A stretch of DNA of 64,000 bases. Source: Alkalihalobacillus sp. LMS6 (GTDB taxonomy: Bacteria; Bacillota; Bacilli; Bacillales; Bacillaceae_D). Of this stretch, positions 17,281-28,534 are shown piece after piece. Positions within the stretch are counted from its first letter, which is position 1. Each line of letters starts with the position of its first letter. The notes under the pieces are model-generated. The model made no database searches, had not been told where the DNA came from, and worked only from the letters and a program-made list of their open reading frames with translations. Location: assembly GCF_024362765.1 (NCBI RefSeq), contig NZ_CP093302.1:1642001-1706000 (forward strand), read 5' to 3'. Position numbers and translations under genes: made by a program.

Positions 17281-18663
17281 ATGATGGAAGAAAAAAAGAT
17301 ATCGTTAGGATCGGCGATGCTTTTACTTATTGTTATGATGGCGCTAATCGTTACTAGCATGACTCTCTTACAAGCTGAGCCGCATATTCCGTTATTATTT
17401 TGTATTGTGTTAGTTAGTATAATCGGGATCTTTTTAAATATCAAATGGCAGGAACTCGAAAAAGCAATGGTAAAAGGTCTTACGGATGGTACAAAAGCCA
17501 TTTTAATCCTATCATTAGTTGGGATTGTTATTGCCGTATGGATGATGAGTGGAACAGTTCCGACCATTTTGTTTTATGGTCTAACGATTATCTCTCCCGA
17601 ATGGTTTGCGATTAGTGCCTTGCTTATCTGTATGATCGTATCTAGTTTTACAGGAAGCTCTTTTACAACCATTGGGTCTGTCGGTGTAGCAATGATGGGG
17701 ATTGGGTTAGCTTTAGGGGTTAATCCGGCTATGGCTGCTGGTGCGATCATTTGCGGTGCATGCTTTGGCGATAAAATGTCGCCTTTATCCGATACGACGA
17801 ATCTCGCTTCTGGTGCGATAGGCGTGGATTTGTTTACACATATTAAACATTTAATGTGGACGACTATTCCTAGCTTTCTCATTACGGCGGTTTTATTTTT
17901 GTTTATTGGCCGGACATATTCGGCAAGCGAGCCGGAAGGGGTTCAGGCAATGCTGGCAACATTAGATGCGTCATTCTCCATTAGCATGTTGACCCTGCTA
18001 TCACCACTTGTGGTCGTAGTGCTTGCTTTTATGCGTTTTCCTACAATTCCAGCTCTAGCGATTGGAATCGGTACAGGACTTCTAACAGCTGGATTGATTC
18101 AAGGTAGCTGGACAATTAGCGAATGGTTTACTGTTATTCAAAATGGTTTTTCAACAGAAACCGGAAATGAATCAATTGACGCAATCGTTAATGCTGGTGG
18201 CCTACAGTCGATGATGTGGTCCATTTCACTCGTTATCATTGCATTATTGCTCGGAAGTTTGATTCAGCGGGTAGGTTTAATTGATCGACTACTAACGTTT
18301 TTTCGCTCATTTCTCAACAGCAGAGGAAACGTCATTGGCGCCACTGCTGCATCTTCCATCAGCGTTAACGCATTAACAGGCGAACAATACCTGTCTATTT
18401 TATTACCTGGTAAAGCATTTGAGAAGCATTACGAAAGGCTAAACATAGAGAAAAAAAATCTCTCCAGAACACTTGAAGATGCAGGAACACTTGTTAATCC
18501 TCTAATTCCGTGGGGAGTAAGTGGCGCTTTTTTCGCTTCTACATTAGGTGTAGCAGTTATTGACTACATTCCGTATGCCTTTTTCTTATTTTTATCACCA
18601 ATTTTAACGATTCTTTTTGGCTATTTAGGTATTGGCGTTGGGAAGAAAGCAGCACACTCGTAA
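17281..18663 (+). CDS. nhaC: NhaC-family Na+/H+ antiporter
   Basis: A 460-residue polytopic membrane protein with about 11-12 hydrophobic segments. Family motifs are SSFTGSSFTTIGSVGVAMMGIG (about 122-143), GAIICGACFGDKMSPLSDTTNLASG (about 158-182) and EDAGTLVNPLIPWGVSGAFFA (about 398-418), which are characteristic of NhaC Na+/H+ antiporters. Expected role: sodium export and cytoplasmic pH homeostasis, important in alkaliphiles. Some family members exchange malate/lactate (MleN), so substrate is not certain. Start at tandem ATG 17281/17284 with a purine-rich AGAAGGGAAG region upstream. Confidence 0.85.
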   Translation: MMEEKKISLGSAMLLLIVMMALIVTSMTLLQAEPHIPLLFCIVLVSIIGIFLNIKWQELEKAMVKGLTDGTKAILILSLVGIVIAVWMMSGTVPTILFYGLTIISPEWFAISALLICMIVSSFTGSSFTTIGSVGVAMMGIGLALGVNPAMAAGAIICGACFGDKMSPLSDTTNLASGAIGVDLFTHIKHLMWTTIPSFLITAVLFLFIGRTYSASEPEGVQAMLATLDASFSISMLTLLSPLVVVVLAFMRFPTIPALAIGIGTGLLTAGLIQGSWTISEWFTVIQNGFSTETGNESIDAIVNAGGLQSMMWSISLVIIALLLGSLIQRVGLIDRLLTFFRSFLNSRGNVIGATAASSISVNALTGEQYLSILLPGKAFEKHYERLNIEKKNLSRTLEDAGTLVNPLIPWGVSGAFFASTLGVAVIDYIPYAFFLFLSPILTILFGYLGIGVGKKAAHS

Positions 18664-18677
18664 TAAAAGGATTCACG

Positions 18678-18714
18678 GCGATTGACCTTCAAATACTAGG
18701 GTCATCGCTTTTTT
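18678..18714 (+). terminator. Rho-independent terminator of the nhaC-type gene
   Basis: GCGATTGACC pairs with GGTCATCGC (one bulged T), 12-nt loop, followed by six Ts. Confidence 0.75.
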
Positions 18715-18779
18715 ATTTATTCGATTTGGCGAACGTAAAAAAATACGCTATGCTCATTATAGATAGAAGGGGTGACATC

Positions 18780-19628
18780 ATGATTCGTCAATTGTTTGAA
18801 GAAGACCAAGTATTTTTTGCCTTAATGGAAACTGGGATAAACGATGATTATATCGAAAGAATCTTTCCATCTTTAACAAAAGGAAACCACGTGCTGTATG
18901 GGTTGTTCATTGAGGATCAACTAGTTAGTATGGCTGGTTATACGGTCTTCTCTAATTACTATGCTATGTTAGGTCGCTTACGCAGCGATCGTCGATTTCA
19001 AGGAAAAGGCTATTCAACAAGTTTACTAGCTTTCGTAATCGAAAGAGCGAAAGATGATTCAAATGTTCAATGGATTGGCGCAAACACGGAGCGCGACAAC
19101 CTTTCTGCTCAAAAAATATTAGCACGATTACACATGAAGAAAGTAACAACATTATTTAATGCAACAAAAGTCACGGCTGCAGATACTAGCTTCAATGAAG
19201 CCATTACGTGGAAAGAGATCGTCGACATTGAAGCAAAACAAGATTTACTTATAAAAGAATTTGTAGACGAGCATCGGGTGTTTCCATATGAATGCTACTA
19301 TTCATTTCCAGCAACACATTCTCTCTTTTTAGAAGCGAATGTAAATGATTGGTGTTTGTTTCAACATCCTACTGAAGATCGATTCGTCATTTTTAAATAC
19401 GATCAAAAAGGGACAAATTATTTACATATGGTATATCCATGGGATGACCTTTGGACACAAGAAGGACTGTGGGAAGTTGTACGAAACCAAGTTCAGTTGT
19501 TTAATGAGAAGTTTTCGGAGGGGAAGCTTTGGATTGATTTGTCTGAAACGCAAAAAAGTTTAAAGCCAGAGGATGTTACGTTTGAAATTCCATCCCCGTG
19601 GATTTTATTTGAAGTGAAACGTGACTAA
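18780..19628 (+). CDS. GNAT N-acetyltransferase
   Basis: A 282-residue protein with an N-terminal GNAT domain (about residues 1-150; acetyl-CoA-binding loop RRFQGKGYSTSLL near residues 75-87, and the later ERDNLSAQKILARLHM). The C-terminal half (150-282) has no domain I recognise. Substrate unknown. AGAAGGGGTGAC precedes the ATG at 18780; an in-frame upstream ATG at 18726 lacks a ribosome binding site. A hairpin terminator follows, facing katG. Confidence 0.78.
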   Translation: MIRQLFEEDQVFFALMETGINDDYIERIFPSLTKGNHVLYGLFIEDQLVSMAGYTVFSNYYAMLGRLRSDRRFQGKGYSTSLLAFVIERAKDDSNVQWIGANTERDNLSAQKILARLHMKKVTTLFNATKVTAADTSFNEAITWKEIVDIEAKQDLLIKEFVDEHRVFPYECYYSFPATHSLFLEANVNDWCLFQHPTEDRFVIFKYDQKGTNYLHMVYPWDDLWTQEGLWEVVRNQVQLFNEKFSEGKLWIDLSETQKSLKPEDVTFEIPSPWILFEVKRD

Positions 19629-19644
19629 CGGATAAAAAGCAAAT

Positions 19645-19680
19645 AGACGGTTCACCCTAAATAGGATGAACCGTCTTTTA
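19645..19680 (+). terminator. Terminator between the GNAT gene and convergent katG
   Basis: A 10-bp stem AGACGGTTCA/TGAACCGTCT, extendable inward, is followed by TTTTA on the plus strand. On the minus strand the following bases are less T-rich, so its use by katG is uncertain. Confidence 0.75.
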
Positions 19681-19720
19681 TGGTATTCATATCTTTCCGT
19701 TTCTGCCTTGAAGAATGGAT

Positions 19721-22003
<2,283 letters not shown>

Positions 22004-22008
22004 TCAGA

Positions 22009-22040
22009 TGATAATAATTATTATGTAATCATTATAATAA
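22009..22040 (-). promoter_or_regulatory. PerR-like boxes at the katG promoter
   Basis: TGATAATAATTATTA (22009-22023) matches the PerR consensus TTATAATNATTATAA at all but two positions; a second, weaker match lies at 22026-22040 and overlaps the -10 element. Fur and PerR boxes are similar, but the katG context favours PerR. Confidence 0.65.
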
Positions 22041-22059
22041 ATTTTGCACAACTTGAAAA
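22031..22059 (-). promoter_or_regulatory. katG: Sigma-A promoter of katG
   Basis: Minus strand TTTTCA (22059-22054), 17-nt spacer, perfect TATAAT (22036-22031). Confidence 0.65.
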
Positions 22060-22347
22060 GGATTATCTTGTTAGAATGAGAAAGTTTTTGTCGGACCACT
22101 GGCGGGGGGTGAAGAAGTTTGTTGTCTGTAAAAGTGCGAACACTATAAAGAATAGGGAGAGAGCCCTAAATGTAATTGATAAAAACTTCTTAGTAAGTGA
22201 GACTAGCGAAACGCTAAGAAATCAAAGTGTAAACCGATAAACATAGGGAATAGTGCTTAACGGTTAACACTAGTATAGCAAATTCCCAAACAAGTTAAAA
22301 CAAAAACACATTATGTAAGCGATTGATATTAGAAAATAAAAATTTTA
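22060..22347. other. Intergenic region between katG and the sugar ABC operon: inverted repeats, no gene seen
   Basis: No credible reading frame with a ribosome binding site is visible. The stretch holds a promoter-like TTGTCT-16-TATAAA (22122-22149), a short hairpin AGGG/CCCT just after it (about 22154-22167), the inverted repeat TAGCG-AAA-CGCTA (22204-22216), and a larger near-palindrome at 22251-22272. It could be a long leader with operators, or hold a small RNA. Confidence 0.4.
22251..22272 (+). promoter_or_regulatory. Near-palindromic operator-like site upstream of the ABC operon
   Basis: TAGTGCTTAAC and GTTAACACTA are inverted repeats around one central G, with a single extra base in the left arm. 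It lies about 75 bases upstream of the -35 element. The downstream ROK regulator gene is a candidate binder, by inference. Confidence 0.45.
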
Positions 22348-22376
22348 TTGACAATTAAAAAGAGATCATCTACAAT
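22348..22376 (+). promoter_or_regulatory. Sigma-A promoter of the sugar ABC operon
   Basis: Perfect TTGACA (22348-22353), 17-nt spacer, TACAAT (22371-22376). A partial cre-like sequence (TGTAAGCGAT, 22314-22323) sits upstream and could bind CcpA, but its right half is poor. Confidence 0.7.
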
Positions 22377-22465
22377 TACGTCATCTTCCTATTGGACAAA
22401 CGACCTAGTCTTCCTACATACAATTAATACGTCCACTGGAAAAATTAATTAAGGGGGTCATACTT

Positions 22466-23719
22466 TTGAAAAAATATCTTAAGTATGCAGCAATTTTTGG
22501 CGGATTAAGCATGATGCTTGCAGCTTGTAATGGAGGAAGCGAAGAAGGAAGTTCTTCTGGAGGAGATGATGAAGTAACACTTGATTTTTGGTTTTTTACC
22601 GGTGAAGATGATCCGAATTCTGAAAATACTATTAACCCAGTTATTGATTTCTTTATTGAAGAAAACCCGAATATTAACGTGAATTTACGCCAGTTGACTT
22701 GGGATAATGGACTTGAACAAATTACAACGGCTTTTGCTGGAAACTCTGTTCCTGATGTCATTGAATTAGGGGATACCTGGTTTGCCAACTTTGTCGAAGA
22801 GGGCGTTCTTGCGAATGTTTCTGAACAAGTTCAACCAATTTATGATAATCATGTGAATTGGGATACGGTTACGTATGAAGACGATGTTTACGGCATGCCA
22901 TGGTTGATGTCTTCTAGAGCAATGTATATTAATACAGATATTTTTGAAGAAGCAGGGCTTGATCCAAATAGTCCACCGCAAAATTGGGAAGAGATGCTCG
23001 AGTACGCAAAACAAATTGAAGAAAATACAGATGCGTCTGGTTTTGGCATCCATGCAGGTGAGCCGGAAGCAACATGGCATTATTTCATGGCGACAGCTTG
23101 GAGTAACGGAGCGGACGTATTAAATGAAGATAACTCGGCAAGTACCATTAACTCACCAGAAATGATTGAAGCGCTTGAATTTTACAAGGAAATGAGCGAA
23201 TACTCCCTTGTATCACAAAGTGAAGTCATTGATAGTGAATTTCGTGCAGGAAATATCGGCATGTCCTTCTCAGGAGCATGGGGTGTCTTCTCTATTCCAC
23301 GTGATGCGCCAGATTTAAACTTTGACGTTGCACCAATTCCAGATGGGGCACAAGCGACAGCATCGAGTTTTGCAGGTGGCGAAATTTTAGTTATTCCAGA
23401 AGGGTCAGAAAATAAAGAGGAGGCCTTTATGTTAATGGAGCATGTTGCTTCTGAAGAACAAGCGATCGACCATATGCAGCGTGTTGGTTCGATGTTTGCG
23501 GCTGTTCCTGGAGTAGAAGAGCACGAATTTTTTGATGAAAATCCGCAGTTATCTGTTTTTGCTGGTCAGCTAGAGAGTGCTAAATCGTCTCCTGCCATTA
23601 CTGAGTGGCAAAGCATAAGTCGCCATGTCGTTGAAGCGGTCGAACGTACGTTGTTAAATGGAGTCGATCCAACAGAGTCTTTAAATGATGCTCACGAAAA
23701 AATTGAAAACGAGCTTTAA
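22466..23719 (+). CDS. Sugar ABC transporter substrate-binding lipoprotein (TTG start)
   Basis: A 417-residue family-1 extracellular solute-binding protein. The signal peptide ends in a lipobox (MLAAC) with the lipidated Cys21, followed by a Ser/Gly/Glu-rich linker. The mature part contains typical sequences such as FAGNSVPDVIELGDTWF, VYGMPWLMSSRAMYINTDIFEEAGL and FSGAWGVFSI. It would deliver a sugar, perhaps an amino-sugar or chitobiose-like saccharide given the GH3 neighbour, to the two permeases that follow. The start is TTG at 22466, with AAGGGGG 8 bases upstream. Confidence 0.9.
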   Translation: MKKYLKYAAIFGGLSMMLAACNGGSEEGSSSGGDDEVTLDFWFFTGEDDPNSENTINPVIDFFIEENPNINVNLRQLTWDNGLEQITTAFAGNSVPDVIELGDTWFANFVEEGVLANVSEQVQPIYDNHVNWDTVTYEDDVYGMPWLMSSRAMYINTDIFEEAGLDPNSPPQNWEEMLEYAKQIEENTDASGFGIHAGEPEATWHYFMATAWSNGADVLNEDNSASTINSPEMIEALEFYKEMSEYSLVSQSEVIDSEFRAGNIGMSFSGAWGVFSIPRDAPDLNFDVAPIPDGAQATASSFAGGEILVIPEGSENKEEAFMLMEHVASEEQAIDHMQRVGSMFAAVPGVEEHEFFDENPQLSVFAGQLESAKSSPAITEWQSISRHVVEAVERTLLNGVDPTESLNDAHEKIENEL

Positions 23720-23782
23720 TAAGAATAAGAATAGAAATAAGCGAAAATCTGCAAGCTTTAAAATGTTTTCGACAAGTAAAAA

Positions 23783-23802
23783 TCCCTCGTGAAAGCGGGG
23801 GA
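23783..23802 (+). terminator. Intercistronic stem-loop between binding protein and permease genes
   Basis: TCCCTCG/CGGGGGA pairs over 7 bp with a 6-nt loop. No strong T-run follows directly, so it is more likely an attenuator or mRNA-stabilising hairpin that keeps binding-protein mRNA more abundant than permease mRNA. Confidence 0.55.
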
Positions 23803-23829
23803 TATCCTTTTTAATGTGGAGGTGTGACG

Positions 23830-24714
23830 GTGTCAACTTGGACAGCAATGAAGCAAAGTAAGATGGCTTATATCTTTTTGCTCCCGTGGTTTTTATTGTT
23901 TGCCGTATTTAGCGTATATCCGTTAATTCAATCGTTTATTTATAGCTTTCATGATGTGCAAATTTTACGTGGAGAAATGGAGTTTGTTGGATTAGAAAAC
24001 TATACAAGTTTGTTTCAGGACCCTGTATTTGGACGGGCGCTACTCAACACATTTATTTATGTTGTTGGTACAATCCCGTTCACGGTATCAATTGCTTTAA
24101 TTTTAGCGTTAGCCGTTAACCAAAGAATCCCGTTTAAAAATTTCTTTCGAGTCGGGTTTTTCTTGCCAACCGTAACGTCCATTATTGTCGTATCAATGAT
24201 GTTTAATTTTATGTATTCGCCGTCAGGTTTTTTAAATATGATCTTAAACCTCTTTAATTTGCCGACTATGAACTGGCTAATGGATACGAGAACGGCTCTT
24301 GCTTCATTAATGGGTCTGTCGGTTTGGATGTCGTGTGGGTTTTATATGCTGATTTTTCTAGCTGGATTGCAATCAATTCCAAAAGATTTATATGAAGCTG
24401 CTACGGTCGATGGCGCGTCGCGGTTTAAACAATTTTGGCATGTAACAATGCCGCATATTCGCCAAATTGCCATTGTTGTCATTGTCATTAACACAATTAA
24501 TACGTTTCAAGTTTTTCCAGAAGTATACACGCTAACAAGCGGGGGACCGTTAAATGCGACTACAACCATCGTGTTCTATTTATACGAGGAAGCATTTAAA
24601 CAATTTCAGTTTGGTCCTGCATCTGCAACGGCATATGTCCTGTTTGTGATTATCATGGGTATCTCACTGTTGATGTTAAAAGTTATGGGCATTAATAAGG
24701 GGGTTGGAGACTGA
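23830..24714 (+). CDS. Sugar ABC transporter permease (MalF/UgpA type)
   Basis: A 294-residue inner-membrane permease with six predicted membrane segments. The ABC-interaction loop is YEAATVDGASRFKQFWHVTMPHI (about residues 190-212), the EAA motif. I start at GTG 23830, 7 bases after GGAGG, rather than GTG 23824, which is only one base from it. The stop overlaps the start of the next gene by one base (TGATG). Confidence 0.9.
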   Translation: MSTWTAMKQSKMAYIFLLPWFLLFAVFSVYPLIQSFIYSFHDVQILRGEMEFVGLENYTSLFQDPVFGRALLNTFIYVVGTIPFTVSIALILALAVNQRIPFKNFFRVGFFLPTVTSIIVVSMMFNFMYSPSGFLNMILNLFNLPTMNWLMDTRTALASLMGLSVWMSCGFYMLIFLAGLQSIPKDLYEAATVDGASRFKQFWHVTMPHIRQIAIVVIVINTINTFQVFPEVYTLTSGGPLNATTTIVFYLYEEAFKQFQFGPASATAYVLFVIIMGISLLMLKVMGINKGVGD

Positions 24715-25628
24715 TGAATCAACCATCTCACCAGCCGAAAGCGCCGCTCTTAATGAACGATAGCGCGACGCCGTTAGGACCAAATAAGAAGCCGAAAAGA
24801 AAATGGTTGGATTATAAGCCTCGAGAAATCGGTTTATTCTTTCTTTTACTCATACCGTTAAGTGTCATGCTCATACCATTCTTATATATGGTGAGTATTT
24901 CAATCAAAACCGACGGGGTCGTCCTGCGAACGTTAGCAGACATTATTCCGAGGAATCCATCATTTGATAATTACGTCACGGTCCTTTCAAACGGGAATTT
25001 CGCACGGTATTTAGGAAACAGTTTATTTGTTTCAACATCGATTGTAGTAGGAAATGTTTTTTTCTGTACGATGGTGGGCTATACATTTGCAAAAATGACG
25101 TTCCCAGGAAAAAATATGATCTTTATTCTCGTCTTGACGAGTTTTATGATTCCTTTCCAAGTAACTATGATACCCGTGTTTCAACTTATGCAAAACATTG
25201 GTTGGATCGATACGTATCAAGCGCTTATTGTTCCTACCCTTGTTACGCCGTTTGGTATTTTCTTAATGAGGCAATATATTTCGGGCTTACCAGATGAATT
25301 AATTTACGCAGCAAAAGTTGATGGAGCATCAGAGTTTCGTATCGTCTGGCAAATAATTTTTCCGTTAGCTAGACCAATCGTTGCGGTTCTTGTCATTATG
25401 ACATTTTTAAATTCGTGGAACGATTTTTTATCGCCACTTATTTTAACCACTTCACCTGAAATGAGGACGATTCCATTAGGCTTGGCGGAGTTTAGCTTTT
25501 TAAATAATACGAACTGGGGTCATTTAATGGCGGCTTCTGTTGTGTCGTTGTTACCAGTGTTTATCATCTTTATTTTCTTCCAGAAACAAATTATATCTGG
25601 TCTAGTTTCAGGCGCAATTAAATCGTAA
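24714..25628 (+). CDS. Sugar ABC transporter permease (MalG/UgpE type)
   Basis: A 304-residue permease with six hydrophobic segments and the EAA loop YAAKVDGASEFRIVWQIIFPLARP (about residues 199-222). The first 45 residues are a polar, proline-rich cytosolic extension. Its ATG overlaps the stop of the upstream permease, indicating coupled translation. No ATPase gene lies in the cluster, so a shared MsmX-type ATPase elsewhere is expected. Confidence 0.9.
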   Translation: MNQPSHQPKAPLLMNDSATPLGPNKKPKRKWLDYKPREIGLFFLLLIPLSVMLIPFLYMVSISIKTDGVVLRTLADIIPRNPSFDNYVTVLSNGNFARYLGNSLFVSTSIVVGNVFFCTMVGYTFAKMTFPGKNMIFILVLTSFMIPFQVTMIPVFQLMQNIGWIDTYQALIVPTLVTPFGIFLMRQYISGLPDELIYAAKVDGASEFRIVWQIIFPLARPIVAVLVIMTFLNSWNDFLSPLILTTSPEMRTIPLGLAEFSFLNNTNWGHLMAASVVSLLPVFIIFIFFQKQIISGLVSGAIKS

Positions 25629-25655
25629 GGTGATAAAGAAAAGAGGGATAAATCG

Positions 25656-27182
25656 ATGGGAATGAGAGTAGAAAAACAGCTAACGATTCATGAAAAAGTA
25701 GGCATGCTTTTTTCGATGGGGGCACCTAGCAATGTTGTAGATCATCAGTTTCATCAGCGCTTTGCTGCGTTGCCGTTTGGCGGAATGAGCATCTACCCTT
25801 ACAATATTGAAAGCAAAGAACAGCTCCTTTCATTGTTTCAAGATGTGCAAGAGTTTAACGAAAAGAAAGGTTACGAAAGTCCTTTTCTAATGGCGCTAGA
25901 TGAAGAGGGGGGGACACTATCAACGCTTGATCGCTTTTTCCCTTCCGTTCCAGGAAACCGAGCGCTCGGTTTAAAACATAATCCACAATTAGCGTATGAC
26001 AATGGGAAGTTGCTCGGTAGTATGATGGCAACATATGGGGTAGCGGTCGATTGGGCTCCTATATTAGACGTAAACACCAATCGGAAAAATTCGGTCATCG
26101 GCGTTAGAAGTTACGGTGAGGATCCTACGCTAGTCAGCGATTATGGGGCCAAGTACATACAAGGATTGCATGATGCTGGAGTTGCGGCAACAGCAAAACA
26201 TTTTCCAGGGCATGGAGAAACAGAAGCAGACTCACATTTAGGTTCGGTCACATGTAGTTTAAGTGAAAGCGAAATTTTTGAGAAACTCATTCCTCCCTTC
26301 GAGCGTGCGATTCGCGAAGGGGTTGATGCAATTATGGTGAATCACGTCATTTACGACCAAGTTGCACAATCTAACGGACTACCAGCTACAATGTCGCATT
26401 ACTGGATGACCGAGATACTCCGTGGAAAATTAGGCTTCAATGGAGTGATTTGCACTGATGATATGGAGATGCGTGCCATTAAAGACCATTTTCCAGCGAA
26501 AGAAATCGGTGTACTCGCGGTAGAGGCTGGCGTTGATCAACTATTAATCTGCCATTCTCCTGAGCTGCAGCAAGAAGTTTTTGATGGGCTTGTTGCAGCA
26601 GTTGAAACTGGAAGAATTTCAGAAAGTCGAATTGACGAATCAATTGAACGATTGGTTCAATTAAAAAAAGCCGTGACCCTTTATCGGTCAAATGCTACGG
26701 TTATACCAGAGAGACAGTGGGCACAACATGCTTTACAGCTCGCAAAGCAATGTTTGCATGTGGAGCGTGACCCCAAACAATTGCTTCCTCTCGATCAAAC
26801 AAAGTCGTATGCCCTTATTTTGCCGAAGCTTGAAGCTTTAACACCAGCAGATTCGACAGATGGAAAGGAAGTTCCGCTCGCCTCTAAACTTGTCAATTTA
26901 CAAGTAGACACCTTTTCGATATCATTAAAACCAACGCAAGAAGAAATAACGGAATTAAGGCAACAAGTCGACGATAAAGATGTTGTGATCATCGGTACCA
27001 TTAACGCCCATTTGTTCACAGAGCAACAAGCGTTAGTACGTCGGTTAAATGATAAAGACTGTATCGTGCTCGTACTACGTGATCCATATGATTGTGATGT
27101 GATTCCTGCTGAACAGACGGTTTTACTTATCTGTTCTACTGGTGAATCGAGTATGGAGGCTTTTGCGCTCGAATACAGTTAA
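25656..27182 (+). CDS. Glycoside hydrolase family 3 (NagZ-like beta-N-acetylhexosaminidase)
   Basis: A 508-residue GH3 enzyme. The NagZ-type KHFPGHGET motif (about residues 180-188) provides the His general acid/base, and CTDDMEM (about 265-271) contains the nucleophile Asp. LMALDEEGG and WAPILDVNTN, also typical, are present. The C-terminal 170 residues form a reduced, divergent second domain. No signal peptide is visible, so it likely acts in the cytoplasm on imported GlcNAc-containing saccharides or muropeptides. It is shorter than B. subtilis NagZ (642 aa), which is secreted. It lies 27 bases after the permease gene in the same operon. Confidence 0.88.
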   Translation: MGMRVEKQLTIHEKVGMLFSMGAPSNVVDHQFHQRFAALPFGGMSIYPYNIESKEQLLSLFQDVQEFNEKKGYESPFLMALDEEGGTLSTLDRFFPSVPGNRALGLKHNPQLAYDNGKLLGSMMATYGVAVDWAPILDVNTNRKNSVIGVRSYGEDPTLVSDYGAKYIQGLHDAGVAATAKHFPGHGETEADSHLGSVTCSLSESEIFEKLIPPFERAIREGVDAIMVNHVIYDQVAQSNGLPATMSHYWMTEILRGKLGFNGVICTDDMEMRAIKDHFPAKEIGVLAVEAGVDQLLICHSPELQQEVFDGLVAAVETGRISESRIDESIERLVQLKKAVTLYRSNATVIPERQWAQHALQLAKQCLHVERDPKQLLPLDQTKSYALILPKLEALTPADSTDGKEVPLASKLVNLQVDTFSISLKPTQEEITELRQQVDDKDVVIIGTINAHLFTEQQALVRRLNDKDCIVLVLRDPYDCDVIPAEQTVLLICSTGESSMEAFALEYS

Positions 27183-27209
27183 GCAGGTAGGGATTGGAGT
27201 GGATTCCAG

Positions 27210-28367
27210 ATGCAAGCAAGACAAGGCAATCAAAAATTGTTAAAGCAGTTTAATAAATCCAAGCTATTAAATCTTATTAATCACTACGCGCCAATATCTA
27301 GAACGGATTTGGTTCAAAAAACAGGCCTGAGCCCAACGACTGTTTCTTCTTTAGTTGAAGAAAGTTTACACGATGGTGTAGTTATCGAAACAGGATCAAT
27401 CGGCGAAGGAGTAGGAAGAAAAGCCACACTTTTAGAAATTAATGCACGTGGTGGGTTTGTCATAGGTGTCGACCTTAGTTTTGCCACAGAATTAACGTTG
27501 CTTAATTTACGTGGGGAGTTACTCGTTACCGAAAAAATGGACGAATTAACAGACGTGAATTTATCAGAGTTACCGAATTTATTGAAAACCTTTTTGACCA
27601 AGCAAAACATTCATCAAGAAGAAGTAAAAGGAATTGGGATCTCGTTACCTGGAATTCTTGATGAAGATCGAAAGAAGATTGTTTTTTCCTATAATTTAAA
27701 TGTCCGAAACTATCCTCTACATGCAGTTGTAGAAGAAGCTTTTCAAGTGCCGATTCACCTCGTTAATGACGTAAATGCTGCAGCTTTTGCTGAGCAGTGC
27801 AGTGGTAATGCGATAGGCAGTCATAGTTTAGTGTACACGTTGCTTAGTCGAGGGGTTGGGACAGGTGTCATTTTAAGAAATGAAATTTATGATACTGGGC
27901 ATACAGGCAATTCGATTACAGCAAGAACGTTTGATCAGGAGCAGACAGTTTTTCATCCATTAAATGTGTATTCGATTTATAACCTCGCAAAAGGGATAAA
28001 AGATCGACATCCAGAGACTTTTCATGAAGTATCGGATCATTATGCCATAATTGATCGTTTCTTTCTTCTAGCATTTCAGCAAAAGAAAGAACCTTTTTTT
28101 ACGGAAGCAAAGCGAATGGCGGAAGACATTGTAATCCTCTTAAGTAATTATGCATTATTGCTGAAGCCGGAAAAAGTGTTGGTGAATGGTTGGGTAGCTG
28201 AACAACAGTCTTTTTTTGCATATATGTTACATGTGCTAGACGAATTAGAAAAAACAACGACTATTTCGATCTGTTTAGAGAAATCGTATTGGAAAGAAAA
28301 AGGACCTTCTCTTGGTGCAGCTAGACTAGCGCTGCATCACATTTTTAAAGAAATGCAATTTTCATAG
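27210..28367 (+). CDS. ROK-family transcriptional regulator
   Basis: A 385-residue NagC/XylR-type protein with an N-terminal winged helix-turn-helix (about residues 12-60, SRTDLVQKTGLSPTTVSSLVEESL) and a ROK domain with the G(I/V)DLSF nucleotide-site segment, GIGISLPGILD and VNDVNAAAFAEQC. The usual ROK glucokinase cysteine-rich zinc motif is not evident and the phosphate loop is changed (LLSRGVGTGVI), so it is probably a sensor rather than a kinase. Last gene of the operon at 22.4-28.4 kb, and probably its regulator. GGATTGGAGTGG precedes the ATG. Confidence 0.87.
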   Translation: MQARQGNQKLLKQFNKSKLLNLINHYAPISRTDLVQKTGLSPTTVSSLVEESLHDGVVIETGSIGEGVGRKATLLEINARGGFVIGVDLSFATELTLLNLRGELLVTEKMDELTDVNLSELPNLLKTFLTKQNIHQEEVKGIGISLPGILDEDRKKIVFSYNLNVRNYPLHAVVEEAFQVPIHLVNDVNAAAFAEQCSGNAIGSHSLVYTLLSRGVGTGVILRNEIYDTGHTGNSITARTFDQEQTVFHPLNVYSIYNLAKGIKDRHPETFHEVSDHYAIIDRFFLLAFQQKKEPFFTEAKRMAEDIVILLSNYALLLKPEKVLVNGWVAEQQSFFAYMLHVLDELEKTTTISICLEKSYWKEKGPSLGAARLALHHIFKEMQFS

Positions 28368-28378
28368 GTGGATGTGGA

Positions 28379-28412
28379 GACGAGCGATTTTGTGTGAATC
28401 GCTTGTCTTTTT
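28379..28412 (+). terminator. Rho-independent terminator of the sugar ABC/GH3/ROK operon
   Basis: GACGAGCGATT/AATCGCTTGTC pairs over 11 bp with one G-T pair and a 7-nt loop, followed by five Ts. Confidence 0.82.
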
Positions 28413-28534
28413 GCATTTGTTTGATAGATTTTCTCATATTTTTAAAGACAAGCTTGCTAAAACATGCTATATTCTTTTCATTCTTATATTTTAAGGAATA
28501 TTAAGAGACATGTCCGAAAATGGTGGTGGGAAGA

